Shown here: piece by piece, positions 8,094-13,166 of the stretch
Numbering within the stretch: the stretch's first letter is position 1
Layout: the number at the start of each line of letters is the position of its first letter
Origin: Bacillota bacterium
GTDB taxonomy: Bacteria; Bacillota_A; Clostridia; DSM-8532
Reading direction: 5' to 3'
Length of the DNA: 13,166 bases
Assembly (NCBI GenBank): GCA_023424865.1
Contig: JAFADM010000480.1
Coordinates: forward strand, 1-13,166
Made by a program: the position numbers and the translations under genes
Notes under the pieces: generated by a model
What the model saw: the letters and a program-made list of their open reading frames with translations, nothing else
The model's database searches: none
Told to the model about the DNA's origin: nothing

Positions 8094-8121
8094 ATTATAT
8101 CCCTTCCAGTGCGAAGTTCAA
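8094..8121 (-). promoter_or_regulatory. promoter of the acetyltransferase gene inside the exporter 3' end
   Basis: On the minus strand TTGAAC (8121-8116) and a perfect TATAAT (8099-8094) are separated by 16 bases. The -35 box contains the TGA stop codon of the exporter gene. Transcription would start near 8087, which leaves only about 24 bases before the alternative GTG at 8063 and favours the downstream ATG at 8027. The acetyltransferase can therefore be expressed apart from the upstream genes, although no terminator blocks read-through. Confidence 0.65.
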
Positions 8122-9059
8122 GCGGATTTACGGAAAAAACGGGCTGCCCGGGCAAGCTGTTTCCCGGGGAGGATGGCAAGTCCGGAGCCCAGGGCAATAA
8201 GGAGCATGCCCACTGACGGGATGCCTGAAATGGTTTCGCCCAGGATAAGAATCGCCAAAACGGGAGCCAGAGCCGGTTTTATCATAAAAACCATGGAGGC
8301 GTTAATGGCACCGGTTCGCTTTATAGCCTCAAAATAACACAAATAGCCGATACCGGTGACAAACAGGCCCAGATAAAGAAGCTGAAAAACATTCCCCGTT
8401 CCGATTCCCGAAAGCACAGGCAAACCGAAGGTCAGCAAGCCCACCAGAAGAAAAAGGGAACCTGATATGAAGGACAGGCTGGTTAGCACCACTCCCCCGT
8501 ATTTGGCTACCCGGGTTCTGTTAAAAACCGTGTAAAAGGAAAAGGTTACCGCAGCCAGCACCGCCGGAACAAACCCGGATAAATCCGAAGAGGACGAAAA
8601 GGGGTCAAAAAGGAGAATAAGGCCTAAGAGGCTTAAAGGCAAGACCAGCAGAATCTTTTTACCTGTTTTTTCTTTTAGTATCCATCGGGCAAAGGGAATG
8701 GTAAAAACAAAATTCGTACTGAAAATGACCGCAACCATGGAAGCCTTCCCCTGGGTGACAGCCAATTGGAAAAAGGACATGCTGACGACTACATTTAAAA
8801 AGCCTGACAGGCAGATAAAGCCCCAGTCCTTAAGCCCGAGGGCAAGTTTTTTCTTTCGGATTTCTATAACGGCAAAAGGAAGAAGGAACAAGCCTCCTGC
8901 AATAAATCTTAAAAAGGTCAATTGAAAAGGATTTAGCTGTGGGGAAGTCATTTTCCCCACGATCTCCATGGAGCTGAAGGCAAGGGCTGTCAAGAGTATG
9001 AAAAGATAACCCCTGTTACCTCTCTTCCCCTCTTCACTCTGAATATTCTGCCGATCCAT
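8118..9059 (-). CDS. EamA-family (drug/metabolite transporter superfamily) permease
   Basis: This 313-residue inner-membrane protein has ten hydrophobic segments in two five-helix halves, the layout of EamA-type exporters. The segments begin near YLFILLTALAF, FQLTFLRFIAG, WGFICLSGFLN, ASMVAVIFSTN, KKILLVLPLSL, LSGFVPAVLAA, GGVVLTSLSFI, VFQLLYLGLFV, ASMVFMIKPAL and GIPSVGMLLIA. The second half carries the family signature FEAIKRTGAINAS, then IKPALAPVLAILILGE. It starts at ATG 9059 with AAAGGAG five bases upstream and ends in a basic tail (ARAARFFRKSA). The gap to the hydrolase stop upstream is 44 bases with no terminator, so the two are probably co-transcribed. Family members export amino acids, purines, drugs or other metabolites; the cargo here cannot be named. 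Confidence 0.9.
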   Translation of the reverse strand: MDRQNIQSEEGKRGNRGYLFILLTALAFSSMEIVGKMTSPQLNPFQLTFLRFIAGGLFLLPFAVIEIRKKKLALGLKDWGFICLSGFLNVVVSMSFFQLAVTQGKASMVAVIFSTNFVFTIPFARWILKEKTGKKILLVLPLSLLGLILLFDPFSSSSDLSGFVPAVLAAVTFSFYTVFNRTRVAKYGGVVLTSLSFISGSLFLLVGLLTFGLPVLSGIGTGNVFQLLYLGLFVTGIGYLCYFEAIKRTGAINASMVFMIKPALAPVLAILILGETISGIPSVGMLLIALGSGLAILPGKQLARAARFFRKSA

Positions 9060-9103
9060 ACCGTCTCCTTTACCTTTTTTCTATGTGATTTATTAGGAAT
9101 GAT

Positions 9104-9829
9104 TTAGATTCCAGCCCGGGTCAGCCCTTCACGAATTTGGCTTATGTAAGGCGTACATCTTTGTTCCAGCGCATTATCGGGAAAATTCAGCGGAGGCAGG
9201 CCAAAATGGCGGGAAACAATCTCACCCATAAGGAAATTACCCGCTGCATTGACATGCATGCCATCCAGCATAAGGCTTTTGTAGCCTTCCATATCGTCAT
9301 CATGAATGGACGCCATAGAGGCATAAGAGTCGATAAGAGGAATGTCATATTCCCTGGATAGACTTCTTACCGTATCCATATAGGCCTCGAAGACCGGACG
9401 GAAATCAGGCATACAACGCTCATAAAAGGGGCAGTAGTAGGTTTGAACTGCAGGCTGGATATTATCCGCAAGGAGCCGGTCAATGAGCCGGGAAAGACTG
9501 TTCCGGTATTGCGTCAGTCCGTTCATGCCGTTTCTCATGGAGTCGTTGCCCCCTATGGTGACAATCGCAGCCACAGGCGAAATGGGCGTCACATCCCTGG
9601 TATAGCGCTCCAGAAGCCCCTCTGTGGTATCTCCGCAAATGCCCTGATTGATAACAAGGGTGTTTCTTCCAATATTCTGGCGTAAATTCATGTTCAGCCA
9701 ATCCACCCAATTATGGCTTCCGCAGCTGTGAAAAAACAGCTCCGTATTGCTTGAACCGAAGGCCAGAATCCGGTATCCCTTCTCCGGAGTATCCTTAAAG
9801 CCTTGCACCAGGCTGCTTAGGTTTACCAT
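9104..9829 (-). CDS. SGNH/GDSL-type hydrolase (esterase-like)
   Basis: This 241-residue cytoplasmic protein has the four blocks of the SGNH hydrolase fold. Block I is FGSSNTE at residues 24-30, with S27 as the likely nucleophile. Block II is NQGICGD, with G63 as oxyanion-hole residue. Block III is GGND, with N95. Block V is DGMHVNAAG, with D189 and H192 completing the triad. The usual GDS of block I reads GSS, so the conserved aspartate before the nucleophile is serine; the catalytic residues themselves are intact. There is no signal peptide. The start ATG at 9829 follows AGAGGA by six bases. It is the first gene of the minus-strand group and is divergent from the LysR regulator, which probably controls it. 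It may deacylate a sugar or other small ester; the substrate is unknown. Confidence 0.85.
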   Translation of the reverse strand: MVNLSSLVQGFKDTPEKGYRILAFGSSNTELFFHSCGSHNWVDWLNMNLRQNIGRNTLVINQGICGDTTEGLLERYTRDVTPISPVAAIVTIGGNDSMRNGMNGLTQYRNSLSRLIDRLLADNIQPAVQTYYCPFYERCMPDFRPVFEAYMDTVRSLSREYDIPLIDSYASMASIHDDDMEGYKSLMLDGMHVNAAGNFLMGEIVSRHFGLPPLNFPDNALEQRCTPYISQIREGLTRAGI

Positions 9830-9888
9830 AGTCCATCCTCTTTTCTGATTTTATTATGGGGTATGAAAGGTTTCGTCCCTTCTCCATT

Positions 9889-9916
9889 ATTATAGTATTG
9901 ATACTTATAGTAACAA
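9889..9916 (-). promoter_or_regulatory. promoter of the hydrolase-exporter transcript
   Basis: On the minus strand TTGTTA (9916-9911) and a perfect TATAAT (9894-9889) are separated by 16 bases. The predicted start is near 9882, giving a leader of about 50 bases before the hydrolase ATG. The spacer contains a 12-bp dyad and a 28-bp palindrome lies upstream, so the promoter is probably controlled. Confidence 0.7.
9894..9905. promoter_or_regulatory. 12-bp dyad AGTATTGATACT, candidate operator
   Basis: AGTAT and ATACT surround a central TG, and TATA-like bases extend both sides imperfectly. It fills most of the spacer between the -35 and -10 boxes of the hydrolase promoter. A regulator bound here would block or remodel polymerase binding. 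The neighbouring LysR protein is the obvious candidate. Confidence 0.45.
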
Positions 9917-9932
9917 ACCCATATACTATTAT

Positions 9933-9960
9933 ATATCCATAGCTTTAAAGCTATGGATAT
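9933..9960. promoter_or_regulatory. perfect 28-bp palindrome, candidate LysR recognition site
   Basis: The left half ATATCCATAGCTTT is followed by its exact reverse complement. Its centre (9946-9947) is about 64 bases upstream of the predicted hydrolase transcription start, the usual position of a LysR-type recognition site. It also overlaps the predicted -35 area of the LysR gene, which fits autoregulation. Neither strand has a T-run after it, so it is not a terminator. Confidence 0.55.
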
Positions 9961-9973
9961 TGCCTGGGATAAT
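9945..9973 (+). promoter_or_regulatory. candidate promoter of the LysR gene
   Basis: TGGGATAAT gives an extended -10 match (GATAAT at 9968-9973). At 17 bases upstream TTAAAG (9945-9950) is only a weak -35 and lies in the right half of the 28-bp palindrome. The leader to the ATG at 10049 would be about 70 bases. Confidence 0.4.
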
Positions 9974-10048
9974 GGTGCCTCTGCCATGACAGGAAAGAAT
10001 GGACCAAGATCCCTAACGTTATACACACTTACGTAAGAAGGAGCTTTT

Positions 10049-10933
10049 ATGGAACTGCTGCAGCTGAAATATTTTTTAAAGGCCGCGGAAACAGAGCATA
10101 TGACACGGGCCGCCGAGGCTCTGGGCATTGCTCAGCCCACTCTGAGTAAATCCATACGCCTTCTTGAGAAGGAATTGGGAGTCTCCCTTTTTAACCGCAG
10201 CGGAAAGAATATCCGTCTTAATGCTAATGGGAGGGTTTTCTCAGAAAGGGTAAGTAAAGCCCTTTCGGAGCTTGAGGAGGGAAAAAGAGAGCTTCTTTAT
10301 ATGAAGGATCCGGATAAAGCCCCCATCCGATTGGCCTTTTTAGCTGCTTCCCCCTTGCTTCCGGTGCTTCTGGGAGCCTTTCGAAAACGGTATCCCGACA
10401 CAGCCTTTACGCTTATTCAGCAGCTTAACGGAGCCGCCTCAGGCGATTTTGACCTGTGCGTCTCCTCCCTGCCGCTTCCCATTCCCGGCTTATCCCGCCG
10501 CTTGCTTCTGACAGAGGATTTCTATTTGGCGGTTCCCATTAACCATCCCCTGGCAGACCGGAAAAGTATTCAGCTTAGGGAAGCCTCCGATGAGGGTTTT
10601 ATTCAGCTTAAGGCCGGAAACAATTTAAGAACCATCACCGAGAATTTTTGCATTGAAGCAGGCTTTACTCCGCGAACCCTTTATGAGACGGACAACCCGG
10701 GTACATTAAGAGGCCTCATCACGGCCGGGCAGGGAGTGGGCTTTATACCCGCTCTTACCTGGCATGAAAGAAGCTATGACACCATCCGGCTCATTAAAAT
10801 CACAGAGCCGGTTTGCCGACGCAATATCTGGCTTTCCTGTCGGGAAAACGGTTTTCCTTCGGAACGGCTTTCAGTCTTTCGGCAATTTATGTTTTCTTAT
10901 TTTGAGACACTTCAGAAGGAGGCCCACGATTAA
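10049..10933 (+). CDS. LysR-family transcriptional regulator
   Basis: This 294-residue regulator starts with MELLQLKYFLKAAETEHMT and carries the winged helix-turn-helix at about residues 4-62, including AAEALGIAQPTLSKSIRLLE and GVSLFNRSGKNIRLNANG. A linker helix follows, then the two-lobed effector-binding domain from about residue 90 (IRLAFLAASPLLPVLL), with LTEDFYLAVPINHPLA and the late LRGLITAGQGVGFIPAL segment. Full length is normal. The overall pattern resembles the GltC-like part of the family, but the effector is unknown. The start ATG has AAGGAG five bases upstream. It is transcribed away from the hydrolase gene across a 219-base region with a promoter dyad and a palindrome, the classic arrangement in which a LysR protein controls its divergent neighbour. 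No terminator is clear after its stop. Confidence 0.92.
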   Translation: MELLQLKYFLKAAETEHMTRAAEALGIAQPTLSKSIRLLEKELGVSLFNRSGKNIRLNANGRVFSERVSKALSELEEGKRELLYMKDPDKAPIRLAFLAASPLLPVLLGAFRKRYPDTAFTLIQQLNGAASGDFDLCVSSLPLPIPGLSRRLLLTEDFYLAVPINHPLADRKSIQLREASDEGFIQLKAGNNLRTITENFCIEAGFTPRTLYETDNPGTLRGLITAGQGVGFIPALTWHERSYDTIRLIKITEPVCRRNIWLSCRENGFPSERLSVFRQFMFSYFETLQKEAHD

Positions 10934-10985
10934 CCGGCAACCTCTAGCTGAAAGCGGGATCTTGATATTCTTTGGTTTTTGTAAG

Positions 10986-11009
10986 AAAAAAGGGAGGATT
11001 ACTCCTCCC
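10986..11009 (-). terminator. terminator overlapping the dipeptidase stop codon
   Basis: On the minus strand the stem GGGAGGA/TCCTCCC (11009-11003 and 10998-10992) has the loop GTAA, which contains the TAA stop codon at 11001-10999. Six T follow (10991-10986). The last codons of the dipeptidase gene form half of the stem. On the + strand it lacks a T-run, so it does not clearly serve the convergent LysR gene. Confidence 0.85.
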
Positions 11010-12405
11010 CGCAAAGCTCAATAATGGCCAGAGCAAAAATCTTAGCGCTTAAAATCAGCTCATCTACCACGGCGAACTCATCGGCCCCGTGCATACGGTT
11101 GTCGGTTCCCGGCAGCGAACAGCCGAAGGCTACGCCGTTTTTTAAATCGTGAACATAGGTGCCGCCCCCTATGGCCAGGCATTTGCCCTCGAGACCCGTA
11201 TAAGCCTCATAGCAGCCCAGCAGGGTTTTAATGAAGGGCGAATCGGCATCTACATAATGAGGAGCATTCATTGACTTATCAAAGAGATCCAGCCCCAGCG
11301 CTTTCCCCTTCTCCTCCAGCACCTTTCGCATATTGCTGTCGTTGGCGCACAGCGGGCAGCGGCTGTCAAACTCGACGGACAGGCTTTGGGATGTACCGTT
11401 TATAATATTAAGGCTAATGGTAAGCTTTCCGGAAAGCTCGTCCTCCTGGGCCACACAGGACCCTTTTCCGTACCAGTCCCCATGAGGAAAAAGCTTTGCC
11501 ACAGCTTTAAGCTTTTCATGACCTGCTCCTTTTAAAGGGAGTTTGGATAGAAGATGAATCATTCCGGTAACAGCATTGTTGCCATTCTCAGGTATGGCTG
11601 CGTGAGCACCGCGCCCTCTTGCGGTAATGGCAAGCTTGCCCTCTGTCTCTTCCAGGGTAAAGGCCAATCCGGTTTCGGCAGCGGCTTCATCGCACACAGG
11701 TCTGGCCTCTGATGCTTTTAAGCCTTCTATAACTGCGGCGGCTCTGTCAGGAACAACATTAAGCTTTGTACCGCCCTTAACGGAAACCAGCCTCGGCAAA
11801 TCGGATGTTTCCTGAAAATTTGCTTTAAAGCCGGAGCGCAGAGATCCTTTTTCGATATTAATAAGGGGGAATTCCGCATCCGGAGAGAAGGTCATGGGTG
11901 CTTCCTTTTCTCTGTCATAATAATATTTAATATCACTGCTGCCGCATTCCTCGTCCGTACCCAAAATAAGCCTGACATTTTTACCAAGGGGTACTCCCAG
12001 ATCCTTTACTGCTTTCATGGCATATAGGGCGCACATGGCCGGTCCTTTATCGTCAGCGGCTCCGCGGCCATAGAGCATACCATCCTTTATAACAGGCTTC
12101 AGAGCTTCCGTTACGTTCCAGCCTTCCCCTTCGGGTACCGTATCTAGATGAGCTAAAATATCCAGCTGTGTTTCACTATCGTTAAAGTCGATAGTTCCTA
12201 CATAGTTATCGTAATTTTTTACCTTAAAGCCTAATTCTTCTGCTATTACAAGGGCTTCTTTCAGAGCCGCAGCAGGTCCTTCCCCGTAGGGCATCCCGTT
12301 CTTTGCCTCACCTCTGTCGCTTTTAATACGAATAAGCCTCATAGCAGACTCCAGCATTTCATTGCCGTGAATCTTGAAATACTCTTCTATCCTTTGCTTA
12401 TACAT
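10999..12405 (-). CDS. pepV: PepV-like M20 family metallo-dipeptidase
   Basis: This 468-residue cytoplasmic enzyme should cleave dipeptides using two zinc ions, a late step in peptide use. The M20 motifs are all present: LAHLDTVPEGEGW with H86 and D88, YGRGAADDKGP with bridging D118, GTDEECGS with E152 as general base and E153 as ligand, FSPDAEFP with D176, and MHGADE with H439 near the C-terminus. The length and the insert between the two catalytic parts (about residues 185-380) match PepV, which is active without forming the usual M20 dimer. The start is ATG at 12405; the AAGGAGG ribosome binding site is unusually far, 12 bases upstream, and no alternative in-frame start lies between. It is a single gene ended by the terminator overlapping its stop. 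A related role, such as cleavage of other small amides, cannot be excluded. Confidence 0.9.
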   Translation of the reverse strand: MYKQRIEEYFKIHGNEMLESAMRLIRIKSDRGEAKNGMPYGEGPAAALKEALVIAEELGFKVKNYDNYVGTIDFNDSETQLDILAHLDTVPEGEGWNVTEALKPVIKDGMLYGRGAADDKGPAMCALYAMKAVKDLGVPLGKNVRLILGTDEECGSSDIKYYYDREKEAPMTFSPDAEFPLINIEKGSLRSGFKANFQETSDLPRLVSVKGGTKLNVVPDRAAAVIEGLKASEARPVCDEAAAETGLAFTLEETEGKLAITARGRGAHAAIPENGNNAVTGMIHLLSKLPLKGAGHEKLKAVAKLFPHGDWYGKGSCVAQEDELSGKLTISLNIINGTSQSLSVEFDSRCPLCANDSNMRKVLEEKGKALGLDLFDKSMNAPHYVDADSPFIKTLLGCYEAYTGLEGKCLAIGGGTYVHDLKNGVAFGCSLPGTDNRMHGADEFAVVDELILSAKIFALAIIELCGEE

Positions 12406-12465
12406 GAATGATTTCGACCTCCTTGATATACCGGTGAATTAAGATTTGCCCGGCCTTCTTATGAA

Positions 12466-12494
12466 AGCGTACTGAAAATAGGCTCCGGCGTCAA
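12466..12494 (-). promoter_or_regulatory. candidate promoter of the dipeptidase gene
   Basis: On the minus strand TTGACG (12494-12489) and TACGCT (12471-12466) have a 17-base spacer. The -35 box is strong (five of six consensus bases) and the -10 box is weak (three of six). The leader to the ATG would be about 54 bases. Confidence 0.45.
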
Positions 12495-12500
12495 GGTAAT

Positions 12501-12526
12501 AAAAAACGAAAATTGCCTGTCGGCAA
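12501..12526 (-). terminator. weak terminator-like hairpin upstream of the dipeptidase promoter
   Basis: On the minus strand TTGCC/GGCAA (12526-12522 and 12517-12513) with loop GACA is followed by TTTT, CG and six T (12506-12501). The stem is only five pairs. No minus-strand gene lies just upstream in view, so it would only stop antisense transcripts coming from the YcxB-like gene. The rest of 12406-12676 is AT-rich and holds no coding region that I can support. Confidence 0.3.
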
Positions 12527-12657
12527 ATAAAACCCCCATTAATAAAATTTCCAAAAAGTTGTAAATTCATCAGTTTCTTGTGTCGATAGGTATATTAGTA
12601 ATCTTAAATAATCCTTATTATAAATGAGCTATTGCGGAAGGGACAATAAAACACCTT

Positions 12658-12675
12658 TAAACCTTGGGAGGTTTA
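12658..12675 (+). promoter_or_regulatory. hairpin enclosing the ribosome binding site of the YcxB-like gene
   Basis: TAAACCT (12658-12664) and AGGTTTA (12669-12675) form a perfect 7-bp stem around TGGG. The Shine-Dalgarno sequence GGGAGG (12666-12671) lies in the loop and right arm, one base before the ATG region at 12677. Folding would hide the ribosome binding site. The stem is AU-rich and may be weak. Confidence 0.5.
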
Positions 12676-12676
12676 T

Positions 12677-13166
12677 ATGGAACAGCTTCTTAGCCCGGTA
12701 ATCGAATTTAATGCAAAGGTAGAAAAAAAGGAAATTGAAAGGCACCTCATGAACAATTTTCTCATCAATAAGATTTTTGTCGGCGTACTGGTGTTTACCC
12801 TCATTCCAGGCTTTACGCTTCTCAACGCCTATTTTCGCATGAGGACTCTCGAAATTGCCGTAACAAAAGAATTCTATTTTATTGTACTGAGCTTGTTTAT
12901 GCCTGCCATCGTTTTATATTTTGCATTTAAACAATCTACAAAGCAGGTTATGCTTCATAATGCCTTTTTCAATGATGAGCACCATTATGCCATCGACTAT
13001 GAATTCGTCCGGACAGAGTCGGTCTCCATTACAAAAAAAGTGGCCTTGAAGGATATCCCCCAGGCCTATGAATTTAAGGATTATTTTGTTTTATATAACT
13101 CTTTAAGTCCTGTTAATGTTTTTTTGATTCCTAAACGGTGCATCCATTCTGAAGAGGATATTCAAA
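12677..13166 (+). CDS. YcxB-like membrane protein (3' end beyond the window)
   Basis: The first 163 residues are visible. It starts at ATG 12677 (MEQLLSPVIEFNAKVEKKEI) with GGGAGG five bases upstream. A short N-terminal cytoplasmic part is followed by two hydrophobic segments at about residues 32-52 and 66-84, and then a soluble domain. That domain has FFNDEHHYAIDYEFVRTES, KVALKDIPQAYEFKDYFVLY and VFLIPKR, the pattern of the YcxB-like C-terminal domain: a beta-rich region where a tyrosine/phenylalanine-rich strand precedes an IPKR turn. The molecular role of this family is not established, so none is assigned. It is divergent from the dipeptidase gene; its promoter is not clear, although TATAAA at 12619-12624 is a possible -10 box. 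The reading frame is open to the window edge. Confidence 0.75.
   Translation, partial: MEQLLSPVIEFNAKVEKKEIERHLMNNFLINKIFVGVLVFTLIPGFTLLNAYFRMRTLEIAVTKEFYFIVLSLFMPAIVLYFAFKQSTKQVMLHNAFFNDEHHYAIDYEFVRTESVSITKKVALKDIPQAYEFKDYFVLYNSLSPVNVFLIPKRCIHSEEDIQ

Noticed and set aside
10028..10037. Palindrome CTTACGTAAG just before the LysR ribosome binding site
   Set aside because: At 10 bp it is short and does not match the other two symmetrical sites, so no operator is claimed.
9823..10128. Minus-strand frame of 101 residues spanning the LysR promoter region
   Set aside because: It covers the LysR start, the promoter dyad and the palindrome, and its composition is not protein-like.

Overview
This window looks like chromosomal DNA of a Bacillota (Firmicutes) bacterium, most likely a clostridial or Lachnospiraceae-type anaerobe. 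The support is a PolC-type replicative polymerase, strong AGGAGG-like ribosome binding sites, classic hairpin-plus-T-run terminators, a PepV-like dipeptidase and a YcxB-like membrane protein. Base composition is moderate, with no strong AT or GC bias. I see no rRNA, tRNA, CRISPR array, insertion sequence or phage gene. The species cannot be fixed from the sequence alone.

Layout from left to right. (1) The 5' part of polC reads leftward off the window edge; a 64-residue Gly/Asn/Tyr-rich linker separates its N-terminal domain from its OB domain. (2) A divergent promoter region follows, then a stand-alone kinase-like gene of the aminoglycoside/hydroxyurea phosphotransferase type on the + strand. 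(3) A bidirectional terminator separates that gene from a 4.9-kb minus-strand gene for a secreted protein. The secreted protein is a signal peptide followed by exactly 17 tandem copies of a 93-95 residue beta-rich, probably Ig-like domain, with no visible surface anchor. (4) A minus-strand group follows in the order SGNH/GDSL hydrolase, EamA-type exporter, GNAT acetyltransferase, closed by a terminator. (5) A divergently transcribed LysR-family regulator shares its upstream region with that group. (6) A convergent PepV-like M20 dipeptidase follows, whose stop codon lies in the loop of its own terminator. (7) A + strand YcxB-like membrane protein runs off the right edge.

The best-supported functional unit is the LysR-controlled group at about 7.4-10.9 kb. 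The hydrolase promoter (TTGTTA, 16-bp spacer, TATAAT) carries a 12-bp dyad in its spacer. A perfect 28-bp palindrome is centred about 64 bases upstream of the predicted transcription start, where LysR-type regulators usually place their recognition site. That palindrome also touches the regulator's own predicted promoter, so one site could control both directions. The hydrolase, exporter and acetyltransferase could together handle a small molecule, but the substrate is unknown.

The most unusual object is the 17-repeat secreted protein. It has almost no cysteine, its repeat register is exact (37 + 16 x 94 + 85 = 1626 residues), and it ends inside the last repeat without LPXTG, SLH or transmembrane segments.
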